Source: JBFHES01 sp041584015
Lineage (GTDB): Bacteria; Bacteroidota; Bacteroidia; Bacteroidales; M50B96
Direction of reading: 5' to 3'
Assembly (NCBI GenBank): GCA_041584015.1
Contig: JBFHES010000033.1
Location: 1-25,804 of the forward strand
Length of the DNA: 25,804 nt
Shown: piece by piece, positions 1 through 7,810 of the stretch
Layout: the number at the start of each line of letters is the position of its first letter
Position numbering within the stretch: position 1 is the stretch's first letter
Translations under genes and position numbers: made by a program
The notes under the pieces: model-generated
Seen by the model: only the letters and a program-made list of their open reading frames with translations
Told to the model about the DNA's origin: nothing
The model's database searches: none

Positions 1-870
1 GGTGAAGGTTGTGTTGCAAGTACCATCTTTCGCCATGCGGCGATACCAAGTGGTAACTGCTAACCCGCTTGGAGGATTATACGTAATGGCATTGGCATTA
101 GCAATATCTGTAAATGCGGATGATGCACCAGTAATGGATTGTTGCCATTGATAACTGATCATTTCATCAGCACCACTCGCAGCACTTAAGTTTCCTATTT
201 CAATTGGATCAACACCATAACAGATAGTTTCACCACTTGAGAGGATTGCTCCAGCTGTAAATTCATCGTACACTAACACTTTCCAAACACCAAGAGAGCT
301 GGTGAAGGTTGTGTTGCAAGTGCCATCTTTCGCCATGCGGCGATACCAAGTGGTAACTGTTAATCCGCTTGGAGGATTATACGTGATGGCATTGGCATTG
401 GCAATATCTGTAAATCCGGATGATGCACCAGTAATGGATTTTTGCCATTGATAACTAATCATTTCATCACCACCAGTCGCATTAGTTAAGTTTCCTATTT
501 CAATTGGATCGTCACCATAACATATAGTTTCACCACTTGAGAGGATTGCTCCAACTGTAAATTCATCGTAAACCAACACTTTCCAAACACCAAGAGAGCC
601 GGTGAAGGTTGTATTGCAAGTACCATCTTTCGCCATGCGGCGATACCAAGTGGTAACTGTTAATCCGCTTGGAGGATTATACGTAATGGCATTGGCATTG
701 GCAATATCTGTAAATGCAGATGATGCACCGGTAATGGATTTTTGCCATTGATAACTGATCATTTCATCACCACCACTCGCAGCACTTAAGTTTCCTATTT
801 CTGCAGGGTCGCCATTGTGACAAATGGTTTCACCAGTTGTGAGGATTGCACCTGCAGTGAACGGGTTATA
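1..870. repeat. Tandem 300-bp in-frame repeats, at least three copies
   Basis: The unit starting GGTGAAGGTTGT recurs at 1, 301 and 601 with an exact 300-bp (100-codon) period. By eye, copies 1 and 2 differ at about 20 of 300 positions. The copy at 601 is similar until about 800 and then diverges at its N-terminal side of the protein. Each copy encodes one Ig-like module of the surface protein. The array continues past the left edge, so the copy number is unknown. Confidence 0.95.
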
Positions 871-1830
871 GATGGTCAGGGTTATTGCATCGCTTGCCTG
901 TTGTGAAACAGGCAAGGTAGGGTTGGCTGTTAATGTCAATACTATGGAGCCAACAGAAACATCTTGTTGGCTTGGAATATAAGTGGCGTCCTCAATACTC
1001 GGATCCAAAAATGTACCGGTACCAGTACTAGTCCATTCTATTGAAGTTGCATTGACCACTGTTGCATTTAACTGGTGAGAAGTCTGTGATGAACATACAG
1101 ACTGATTCTGTCCTGCATCAACAATTGGATCTCCGTTTATGGTAATACTCACATTTGAAGTGGTTAGAAGACATGAACCAGGAGCCGTGTAGGTTATTGT
1201 ATAAGTTGCTGGAACGCTAGCTGATACATCAATCGTTCCTGTATTTGCATCAATTACCAAATCTGATGACGGACAGGTAAAACTTCCTCCTGGTGTACCA
1301 GTAATAACGGGGGTAGGGTCAGTTGAAGTTTGCAAAAAGACAGATGCTCCATATTGAAAGATAGCGCTTGTTGGTTCCGGATCGTTTAAGGTTATTGACG
1401 CTGTAGTCGTAAGCCCTATTCCGTCGGTTACTGTTACCGTATAGGTGCCCGCTGCCAAACCACCTATACTATTAAACCAAAAGCCGACATTGTTATTTAC
1501 AGTACCATTCGACCATGCATATATGAAAGTTGCATTACCTCCTGATAAGACCGCCCTTAGCTGGCCATCGCTGCCACCTGGGCATGATACACCGGCAGTT
1601 ATTTGGATGGAAACATACATAGGAAGACCTGCAGAATGTTCCATACTTACACTAGGTTGGGAGTAGTTGCCTTTTGGGGAGATAAGTTTTTCGGGAGCAC
1701 TACCAGAATCGATTGTACTTGGTTGGGTGCATAGAATTTCTTCTGATGAACCTTCTGTTGGCGTGAGTGTGTGCCCACTACTCAAAAGAGTAAATGCCAG
1801 CATAAAAATTAATAGTAATGAATGTTTCAT
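1..1830 (-). CDS. Large secreted repetitive surface protein (SprB-repeat/Ig-like), 5' part only
   Basis: The frame is open from ATG at 1830 to the left edge (610 codons), so the C-terminus is missing. Residues 1-20 form a signal peptide (MKHSLLLIFMLAFTLLSSG). Residues about 70-140 look like a SprB repeat (ITAGVSCPGGSDGQL, later GTYTVTVTDGIGLTTTA and LNDPEP). Residues about 200-310 look like PKD/Ig-like modules (DAGQNQSVCSSQTSHQL). From about residue 321 the protein consists of 100-residue repeats with the motifs SYQWQKS, YNPPSGLTVTTWYRR and CNTTF. Such architecture is known from Bacteroidota cell-surface adhesins and gliding proteins exported by the type IX system. The C-terminal sorting domain that would prove this lies outside the window. 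No neighbouring gene suggests a specific role. The family-level call is solid; the ligand is unknown. Confidence 0.85.
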   Translation of the reverse strand, partial: MKHSLLLIFMLAFTLLSSGHTLTPTEGSSEEILCTQPSTIDSGSAPEKLISPKGNYSQPSVSMEHSAGLPMYVSIQITAGVSCPGGSDGQLRAVLSGGNATFIYAWSNGTVNNNVGFWFNSIGGLAAGTYTVTVTDGIGLTTTASITLNDPEPTSAIFQYGASVFLQTSTDPTPVITGTPGGSFTCPSSDLVIDANTGTIDVSASVPATYTITYTAPGSCLLTTSNVSITINGDPIVDAGQNQSVCSSQTSHQLNATVVNATSIEWTSTGTGTFLDPSIEDATYIPSQQDVSVGSIVLTLTANPTLPVSQQASDAITLTIYNPFTAGAILTTGETICHNGDPAEIGNLSAASGGDEMISYQWQKSITGASSAFTDIANANAITYNPPSGLTVTTWYRRMAKDGTCNTTFTGSLGVWKVLVYDEFTVGAILSSGETICYGDDPIEIGNLTNATGGDEMISYQWQKSITGASSGFTDIANANAITYNPPSGLTVTTWYRRMAKDGTCNTTFTSSLGVWKVLVYDEFTAGAILSSGETICYGVDPIEIGNLSAASGADEMISYQWQQSITGASSAFTDIANANAITYNPPSGLAVTTWYRRMAKDGTCNTTFT

Positions 1831-1966
1831 AACTGTAAATTATTTGTTGTGATTTATTTGGGATCTAACTTAACTTAAGAACCAGAAAGTTCGTTCTTAA
1901 TATTACTGTACCATCTTTACGTATCTATCATGGTATTTCTATACGCCAAAAGACCATGACACCTCA

Positions 1967-1974
1967 CAAATATA
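1967..1974 (-). promoter_or_regulatory. Possible Bacteroidota -7 box upstream of the surface-protein gene
   Basis: The minus strand reads TATATTTG, an exact match to the Bacteroidota -7 consensus TAnnTTTG. I found no TTG at the usual 19-21 nt spacing upstream. The implied leader is about 130 nt. Weak candidate. Confidence 0.22.
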
Positions 1975-2247
1975 AGGAATAGAAACAATCGCACTTCATT
2001 TATAAGATAGCTTGAATACTTGCCTAACAATTCATGAAGCAGCAACTTTACCGTCTCGAGAACCTCCTTAGAAGTCACACAAGTTTCATTTGTATATACG
2101 TGAGACAAAGTCATAAACCTCTGAATTAATATTGAACATTTTTAACGTTTGATATAAAAATTGGACCTTCAAAATATGGCTTTTAAATAAAAGCCACACT
2201 AAGAAGAAAGGTGCGATAAATCACAGAACACTATGCTTTAAAACACC

Positions 2248-2274
2248 CAAAAAAACCTTTGAAATCCAAAGATT
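2248..2274 (-). terminator. Possible intrinsic terminator, minus strand
   Basis: On the minus strand AATCTTTG and CAAAGGTT flank a 5-nt loop, giving an 8-bp stem with one G-U pair, directly followed by a run of seven to eight T. It lies about 730 bp beyond the stop of the hydrogenase gene at 3003, with no intact gene between, so it may belong to a lost gene. The stem is AT-rich and weak. Confidence 0.3.
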
Positions 2275-2751
2275 CATGATTGATCACTTTGAAAACTGAA
2301 GAAAAAAGTGAAGGATTCGTAGCAATTAAACACAATTTAACAAAAGCTAAATCACTCAAATTACATTTTGCAAAAAGTATGAAGTAAACCTAAGTAATTG
2401 ACAAAAACAGCAGGCGCTGCTTCTCAGTAAATCAATCTCACAAGGCTTCTAACGATGTATTAGTTTTCTGCACTTAAATAAAACGACACTACCCATCTTC
2501 CTAAAGAAAGAAATCAAGTCAGCGTATAAAAAAACAAAAATTACACATCAATATTGAATGCTCATTTTAAAGAGAAGATTCATTTTTAATGATTAAGATC
2601 TCCCTCAATATTTGTTAGTGCGCTCTGTAAAGCACATGCTATTGGATTTGAAAAACAGCCAATACATTTTATAATCAATCATTGCAAAAGTACACTGCAA
2701 CATCAATAATATAATTGATACCAATTAAAAAAAGCAGACCTCTCCTACCCG

Positions 2752-2976
2752 GCTATTAATAACGTAATCGCTTCCAACATCAGGCATTATGTGGCTTTAC
2801 AAAAAGCTGCCGAAGCACTGGAAAGAGCCATGTCAGGTATACAGTTAAACTTAACCACCGACCTACTTACCATGGACATCCTACAAATTTTACTTTACCT
2901 AAATGAGATTACGGATAGCATCTCCAGCGATGGAGTACACGCGTATATCTTCAAGAATTTATGTATCTGGAAATAA
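2752..2976 (+). pseudogene. mnmE: Remnant of the 3' end of mnmE (tRNA uridine-modification GTPase)
   Basis: The frame ending at TAA 2976 encodes IASNIRHYVALQKAAEALER, then SGIQLNLTTDLLTMDI, LNEITDSISSDGVHAYIF and a final KNLCIWK. This follows the C-terminal helical domain of MnmE/TrmE, whose proteins typically carry (V/T)N.RH.EAL, DLL.QD(I/L)R, LGEITGEIS.DE(V/I)LG.IF and end in FCIGK. Only the last 70-75 codons are present. The frame is closed by TGA at 2716-2718, and the GTPase and THF-binding domains are absent. Several near-invariant residues are altered (FCIGK to LCIWK, GEIS to DSIS), so the fragment appears non-functional. There is no plausible start, although a GTG at 2791 opens a 61-codon frame. 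The functional mnmE copy should be elsewhere in the genome. Confidence 0.75.
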
Positions 2977-3002
2977 CCACTCTTTTCTTATTTGCTCTCA
3001 AT

Positions 3003-4403
3003 CTATCTTAACTTAAATATCCTTCGCGATTCTTTTGCCGACACCAATGATTGGCTACCTCCAACACATCCTTCTTCGCAAGACATTACTTCCATGAAAT
3101 CACAAGAATGATTTTTGATCTTTTGCTTGATTAGGCGAATATTAGCTTTGTTCAATCCATGTACATTTTCTATGCGTAAATCCATACCAACATTTTCTTT
3201 TATGGCTTCGGCAACACCTCCTGCTAATGCAAAGTTTTGTCCTAACAAACTGGCTCTGTTTTTTGGGGTAAAAGCTATTTGATTTCCAATTTCAATACCG
3301 CTTGCTACAAGCCACGCTCCTAACTCCTCAAAACTGATACAGTAGTCGCAATTGCTTAGCGCCTGTGCCTCTGCCTTTTTGGCAATACAGGGGGCTATAA
3401 ATACAGTTTTTACATTGGGATGAAGACTTTTAACTTTTGCGGCGGTAAATGCTAAAGGACTTGGCGTACTCGAAACAAGATCATCCTTGAAAGCCTTCTG
3501 CGTTTGCACAAATTTCACCCAAGATGGACAACATGAACTCGTAAGTGGCATACTGGCATTGCTTTTAATAAGTTCCTGTAGTTCCTGTGATTCATGTTTA
3601 GCGGTAAGATCTGCACCCAAAGCTACCGAATAAAGATCGCTAAAGCCTAAAGCAAGGATACTTCCATAAATCTGATCCAATTCTTCTCTAAACTGCCCGG
3701 CAATTGAAGGAGCCAACATAGCTATTATTTGATTATCCGCTTTAATTTCAGAAATAATCTGAGGTAAGCAGCTTGATGGAGTTATCGCACCAAACGGACA
3801 GGCCTGCATGCAATTCCCACAAAGGATGCATTTCGTTTTGTCAATATATTCAACACCATCAACATCCTGATAAATGGCGCCAACAGCGCAAGATTCCTCA
3901 CATGGTCTGGCCTGATATTGAATTGCGTGGTACGGACATTGCTTGGCGCATTTTCCGCAATTAACACAAAGGTCTTCGTCAATTTCAGCCTTCCCATTCA
4001 CAAAGACTACAGCTTCTTTCGGACAATTTACCTGACAAGGTCTTGCTTCGCAAGCTCTACAAAAGTTGCTTACCACGTATTTAGATGATGGGCAATGGCT
4101 GCATACCTCCGAAATCACATCAATAATAAAATCCTGATTCCCTCTGGAATGCTCAACATAGTATGATATCGGAAGTAATTCATCAGTTTCATCAGACTCT
4201 CTATAACCCAGCAAAGTCATTAGTTTATATTTCAGGACCGCACGATCCTTGTGAATGCAACACCGCAATGCACTTCTATCTTTTGGCTTAAGATCAATGG
4301 GAATACGATTTACTTCTTCAGGCTTATCATGCAATAATGCAGCACATAAGCGCACAAGCAACTCTCTTCTTATTAGCGATGCATTGTTATTATTAACCGT
4401 CAT
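3003..4403 (-). CDS. [FeFe] hydrogenase, short ferredoxin-domain type (group B-like)
   Basis: The 466-residue protein has an N-terminal block of Fe-S cysteines (C101/C104, C115-C127, C146-C156, C168/C172, C192-C202), then a complete H-cluster domain. The three signatures are TSSCCPSW (C291, C292), APCIAKKAEA (C339) and EVMSCEEGC (C442, C446), so all four H-cluster cysteines are present. The Met usually before the L2 cysteine (MPC) is Ala. Family knowledge: such enzymes exchange electrons between ferredoxin and H2 in the cytoplasm. It is the last gene of the compact minus-strand operon, and its ATG lies 11 bp inside the preceding gene. No NuoF-like flavoprotein is nearby, so NADH coupling is not supported and the partner is probably ferredoxin. 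HydEFG maturases are not in the window. Group assignment needs a tree. Confidence 0.9.
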   Translation of the reverse strand: MTVNNNNASLIRRELLVRLCAALLHDKPEEVNRIPIDLKPKDRSALRCCIHKDRAVLKYKLMTLLGYRESDETDELLPISYYVEHSRGNQDFIIDVISEVCSHCPSSKYVVSNFCRACEARPCQVNCPKEAVVFVNGKAEIDEDLCVNCGKCAKQCPYHAIQYQARPCEESCAVGAIYQDVDGVEYIDKTKCILCGNCMQACPFGAITPSSCLPQIISEIKADNQIIAMLAPSIAGQFREELDQIYGSILALGFSDLYSVALGADLTAKHESQELQELIKSNASMPLTSSCCPSWVKFVQTQKAFKDDLVSSTPSPLAFTAAKVKSLHPNVKTVFIAPCIAKKAEAQALSNCDYCISFEELGAWLVASGIEIGNQIAFTPKNRASLLGQNFALAGGVAEAIKENVGMDLRIENVHGLNKANIRLIKQKIKNHSCDFMEVMSCEEGCVGGSQSLVSAKESRRIFKLR

Positions 4404-4650
4404 TATTAATGCGCTTTACCAATTCTTTAAGCAACTTATCAATAGTAGCCTCACTAATTATATCACCGTCTATTTCGGCAAATGGAGGTTTCAGGTCCTT
4501 TTCCTTGCAATGGTTTATGCAGGGCGAACCTTTAATCTCAATTAACTGTAAATATTGCGATGGAATAAATTGAGCTAAGCCAGGCAGTTCTGAACCACCC
4601 ATTACATGACATAAGGTTCCGGTACAAATTGTAACTTGAATTCTTTTCAT
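4393..4650 (-). CDS. NuoE-like thioredoxin-fold [2Fe-2S] ferredoxin
   Basis: I chose the ATG at 4650 (MKRIQVTICTGTLCHVMGG, 85 residues). It sits 1 nt after the TAA of the phosphatase gene (4654-4652), whereas the longer frame would need a TTG at 4671. The cysteine pattern C-x4-C (CTGTLC) and later C-x3-C (CINHC) is that of the [2Fe-2S] domain of NuoE/HydC-type proteins. There is no membrane segment. The likely role is passing electrons to or from the adjacent hydrogenase or the sensory protein. It is paralogous in design to the protein at 7528-7776, giving one such protein before each hydrogenase-type gene. The stop overlaps the next start by 11 bp, suggesting translational coupling. Confidence 0.85.
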   Translation of the reverse strand: MKRIQVTICTGTLCHVMGGSELPGLAQFIPSQYLQLIEIKGSPCINHCKEKDLKPPFAEIDGDIISEATIDKLLKELVKRINNDG

Positions 4651-4651
4651 G

Positions 4652-5827
4652 TTAAATGTATTTGATTTCAATTTCCTTTAAATATTTCTTCTCCAGCAGA
4701 TAGGCTATTTTATTAATAACATTTCTACGTATTTCAAGCTCTACAGGCATTTGGGGATCCTGATGTGCCTCATTTATTCGGGTACCAACTAGAAATGTAA
4801 TCTTATCATGATTCAAGATTATTTCACTCAATTGCATTGCAGGGTTTTTACCAGAGACCTGAATATTCTCTTTACGTTTAAGAATTTCAGCCGTTTTCCC
4901 AAGCGTTAAAATTCCTTCAGTAACCAGATCAATTCCATCCATTTTTGCAATTGGTGGTAATTCAGGGTTTAAGTTCATCAGATCAACTTCCACTTCTTTG
5001 TTTAATTCACGAGCAAAAATTTGAGCTGTAGTACCACCACTAATAATTTTATGTCCCTTAAAACCAATCAGCATCTCTACCATTTTCCGATCTTTTTTCT
5101 CATCATAAGGAGGCCCGGAACAAAGCATCAACGATCGAGGTGTTCTGAAATATAAAACACCACAACTAATATCGTCTTGCGGCTTTAGCTGATCATTTAA
5201 TGAAGCCCGGGTGATTATCGTTTTTTGCAACTCTTTAGCTGAGATGTGTGGTTGCTGATTCAAAATATTCTCAATAAACTCAATCATTTTGCAGTTGTCC
5301 CAACCAAAGGGCATATCTTTTCGGCCAATGCCAGATTGCGAAACCCCATCACTAAAGAGAATGATGCGATCTTCGATTTCTGCATTAAATTCTGATACAG
5401 ACAATTCATTTTCTGAATTGACTAATGTTTTCAACTCCAACAGTTCTCCTTTTCGGAATACCATAAACTGTGGATTCCCATATTCAATAATACGTGTAAA
5501 ACCATCAAACTCGGTATCAACAATTGTAAAGGTTGCGAAAGCAATCCTGCGCACCTCACAAATGGGCAAAGTTTCCCTAATGGACATTGCACTTCGCTCA
5601 AGAGGTTGATCGTTAACAGTAAAATTCAATGCCATAGAAGCAGTTAGTTTTGCCAGTATATTTGCTTTAATTCCTGAGCCCAAACCATCGGACAATACAG
5701 CTACCAATCGGTTTTCATTTTTTATCTTCTCATTCATAAAAACATCGCCACATACCACTTGTCCGCTTTTGGGCAAATGCCCGTAATCAGTATCAATAAA
5801 CATAGCGTTCTTCATGCCTTTCGCCAT
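4652..5827 (-). CDS. SpoIIE/PP2C-family serine phosphatase linked to the sensory hydrogenase
   Basis: The protein is about 391 residues from ATG 5827 (the open frame reaches a TTG at 5839). Residues about 15-230 are a PPM phosphatase domain: LSDGLGSGIKAN supplies the first metal Asp, ILFSDGVSQSG the second, and QDDISCGVLYF the last. This matches SpoIIE/RsbU enzymes, which dephosphorylate STAS-type anti-anti-sigma factors. Residues about 235-391 form a further domain (CSGPPYDEKKD, ISGGTTAQIFAREL) that I cannot name. The start overlaps the end of the PAS-hydrogenase gene by 35 bp, so the two are almost certainly co-translated. This arrangement matches the phosphatase-linked sensory [FeFe] hydrogenases (group C3 in hydrogenase classifications). 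I infer that the phosphatase is the output of H2 sensing. No STAS protein or RsbW-type kinase is encoded in the window, so its substrate is unknown. Confidence 0.85.
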   Translation of the reverse strand: MAKGMKNAMFIDTDYGHLPKSGQVVCGDVFMNEKIKNENRLVAVLSDGLGSGIKANILAKLTASMALNFTVNDQPLERSAMSIRETLPICEVRRIAFATFTIVDTEFDGFTRIIEYGNPQFMVFRKGELLELKTLVNSENELSVSEFNAEIEDRIILFSDGVSQSGIGRKDMPFGWDNCKMIEFIENILNQQPHISAKELQKTIITRASLNDQLKPQDDISCGVLYFRTPRSLMLCSGPPYDEKKDRKMVEMLIGFKGHKIISGGTTAQIFARELNKEVEVDLMNLNPELPPIAKMDGIDLVTEGILTLGKTAEILKRKENIQVSGKNPAMQLSEIILNHDKITFLVGTRINEAHQDPQMPVELEIRRNVINKIAYLLEKKYLKEIEIKYI

Positions 5828-7523
5828 TATATGAATCAAGAATTCGATTTATTGTGCATTCCGTACGCGAAGCATTTTCGCCTAGCAATCCCGCTACTTT
5901 TTGCGCCGTTTGCATGTTCTCACGTATTACCTGTTGCATCATTTCAATTAAGTCATCTCTATTAATGGTTCCTGTGTCAGGGTTCTGTACAATGGCGCAT
6001 ACTTGTTTATGTTTTTGAATGGTAAAAACAGATACATGTAAAATGCTTTTATCGAACCTAATTTGCTTTTCAATACGATCGTGACCCGATTCCAGCAGAT
6101 TTTGAAACAAACGAGAAAGCGGACTAACCTTAATAATATCTGCACCCTCAAGTCCTGGTTTGGCTTCGTATGCAAGCATTACATCAGGGCCACATATACT
6201 GGCAAATAATCTGTTTGATTCGGTGATTCTTAAATGCTCATCAACAATGACAAACCCATATGGCATTTTTTGCAGCAACACATAGGCCTTATTCTGTGCC
6301 ATTCTGCGCATATAACTAACGCACATTTGAGGCTCGGCCTTCTCTTCCAGGATTGCTTTCGCAAATTGTCTGCACGTGTAATAGCCGCAACCGCCGCAAT
6401 TTAGTTCGTCCGCCTCTATATTTTTACCAATATCATTCAATGTTTTTTTAATGAGCCTCTCTGAAAATTCAATGTTATTTACTGGCTTTAAGAAATTGTA
6501 TTGTTGATGGATATCTTCAGCGACCGTGAGCTCATTGGTACAAGCAGTTACATTATCACAATTCTCAATAATCTGTAGTCTTCCGGTGGCAATGGATTTG
6601 TTATTCATGCGACCGGGGCCATTTAAGCAACCACCTCTGCATGCCATTAGCTCTAGAAATAATTGTCCATTATTTTTCACTGGCAAATTGCCCAATATTG
6701 ATTTAACGTTATCTAAGCCCGAAAAACTCATGAAGCTGGCATCGGTGGCAGCCACCTTTGGTTGTATTGAATTCAGCATGCCGCCATCAACTGGATAGGC
6801 TTTTCCATTATGAGCTTCAAACGGTTCAAAGAAATCTGATTCATCTGCTTGAATAAATTCCGGCTGTAAACCTGAAGTTTGCAAAAGTTCATCTAACTCC
6901 TGAAAACTCAAAGCCAGGTTGATGTTATTTTCAGGATAAGCAAGCTCTGTTTTCTTTGCAATACAAGGACCAGCAAATATCACTGTAACATCACCATAGG
7001 TCTCTCGCAGATAAGCAGCGTGCACCTGTGCCGGGCTTTTCAAAGGAATAATATTACCTGTTAACCGGGGATAGTACTTCTGGATCAAATGCACAATGGT
7101 CGGACAACAAGAAGACAAATAAACCCCATTCTTTTGCCGGGCAAGCCAATCTCCCGTGCGAGCCGAAAGTAGCTCGGCACCCAGAGCAGTTTCAGAAACT
7201 CGATCAAACCCAAGCTTCTTAAGAGCAGCAATTAGCTGTCCTTTGGAATACCTATCAAAATCAACCGGATAGCTTGGTGCGAGCGACAAAACTACCGGTT
7301 TAGATTGTTTCAATAAAAACTGAGCTGTCCGAACATCATTCCTGAGCTTCTTTGCTTCCGACGGGCAAACTGAAACACATTTTCCACAAAAAATGCATTG
7401 ACTATGAATAATTGAAGCAGAGTGATTTTCTATTTTAATCGCCTTCACCGGACAATGCCTCACGCATTTATAACAATCCTGGCAATTGGTCTCTTCGGTA
7501 TATATTGCTTCTTTTTTATTCAT
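5793..7523 (-). CDS. Sensory-type [FeFe] hydrogenase with PAS domain (HydS-like, group C)
   Basis: Domains of the 576-residue protein in order: two [4Fe-4S] ferredoxin motifs (C14-C24 and C43-C53); an H-cluster domain with SSCCPTIV (C139, C140), AGPCIAKKTE (C187) and ELMACRGGC (C295, C299); a further four-cysteine Fe-S motif (CGGCGYYTC then C401); a PAS domain (about 405-515, GFVIVDEHLRITESN); and a C-terminal helical tail. All H-cluster cysteines are present. The residue before the L2 cysteine is Gly rather than the Met of fast catalytic enzymes, and L1 lacks the usual Trp. A C-terminal Fe-S/PAS extension is characteristic of putative H2-sensing hydrogenases, including proteins of the HfsB type. 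It is soluble. It starts 4 bp after the [2Fe-2S] gene, and the phosphatase gene overlaps its 3' end. I infer that it senses H2 or redox state and signals to the phosphatase; a bifurcating or purely catalytic role is less likely. Confidence 0.87.
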   Translation of the reverse strand: MNKKEAIYTEETNCQDCYKCVRHCPVKAIKIENHSASIIHSQCIFCGKCVSVCPSEAKKLRNDVRTAQFLLKQSKPVVLSLAPSYPVDFDRYSKGQLIAALKKLGFDRVSETALGAELLSARTGDWLARQKNGVYLSSCCPTIVHLIQKYYPRLTGNIIPLKSPAQVHAAYLRETYGDVTVIFAGPCIAKKTELAYPENNINLALSFQELDELLQTSGLQPEFIQADESDFFEPFEAHNGKAYPVDGGMLNSIQPKVAATDASFMSFSGLDNVKSILGNLPVKNNGQLFLELMACRGGCLNGPGRMNNKSIATGRLQIIENCDNVTACTNELTVAEDIHQQYNFLKPVNNIEFSERLIKKTLNDIGKNIEADELNCGGCGYYTCRQFAKAILEEKAEPQMCVSYMRRMAQNKAYVLLQKMPYGFVIVDEHLRITESNRLFASICGPDVMLAYEAKPGLEGADIIKVSPLSRLFQNLLESGHDRIEKQIRFDKSILHVSVFTIQKHKQVCAIVQNPDTGTINRDDLIEMMQQVIRENMQTAQKVAGLLGENASRTECTINRILDSYNGERHEERYVY

Positions 7524-7527
7524 TTTG

Positions 7528-7776
7528 CTAAACCTTATTAAAGTGCTTATCTAGAACTTTGCCGATAGAATTTATATCCAAACCGGAATAATTTGTATCA
7601 TCGATACTTAAGTTAGGGCCCTCTGTACACTTGCCTGTACAGAGTTGCCCTTTAAATTCTACCACATCACCCAGCGCGTGCTCGGCAAGATAATTCTTGA
7701 TAACCTCCAGAATAGTTTGATTCCCCCGGCGATAACAGGAACTTCCTAAACAAATTGTGATTACTACTTTACTCAT
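7528..7776 (-). CDS. NuoE-like thioredoxin-fold [2Fe-2S] protein
   Basis: The 82-residue soluble protein starts at ATG 7776 (MSKVVITICLGSSCYRRGNQ). It has C-x4-C (CLGSSC) near the N-terminus and C-x3-C (CTGKC) about 33 residues later, the ligand pattern of NuoE-type [2Fe-2S] domains. It is far shorter than full NuoE, as is usual for the small proteins that precede sensory hydrogenases. It lies 34 bp after the alcohol dehydrogenase stop and 4 bp before the PAS-hydrogenase start, so it is probably in the same transcript as both. Its probable job is electron delivery to the hydrogenase Fe-S chain. Confidence 0.85.
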   Translation of the reverse strand: MSKVVITICLGSSCYRRGNQTILEVIKNYLAEHALGDVVEFKGQLCTGKCTEGPNLSIDDTNYSGLDINSIGKVLDKHFNKV

Positions 7777-7810
7777 TGTTCCTGAATTAAAGGTCGTTGG
7801 CTACACCCGT

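Larger units (their letters stand above)
1831..2718. other. Long AT-rich gene-poor stretch
   Basis: I see no convincing gene here. A 65-codon minus-strand frame around 1917-2114 has no recognisable features and no start context. The stretch holds a possible -7 box for the surface-protein gene and a possible minus-strand terminator, listed separately. No tRNA arms or long repeats were seen. With the mnmE fragment that follows, it looks like a degraded region rather than a compact intergenic spacer. Confidence 0.5.

Noticed and set aside
1..870. CRISPR array or transposon terminal repeats as explanation of the 300-bp repeats
   Set aside because: The period is 300 bp with no short repeat-spacer structure, and the reading frame continues through all copies as protein modules.
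1445..1852. Two plus-strand frames opposite the surface-protein gene
   Set aside because: They lie antisense to a long, well-supported coding frame with signal peptide and repeats; they are shadows.
1917..2114. 65-codon minus-strand frame in the gene-poor stretch
   Set aside because: No recognisable motif, no start context, and composition like the surrounding AT-rich DNA.
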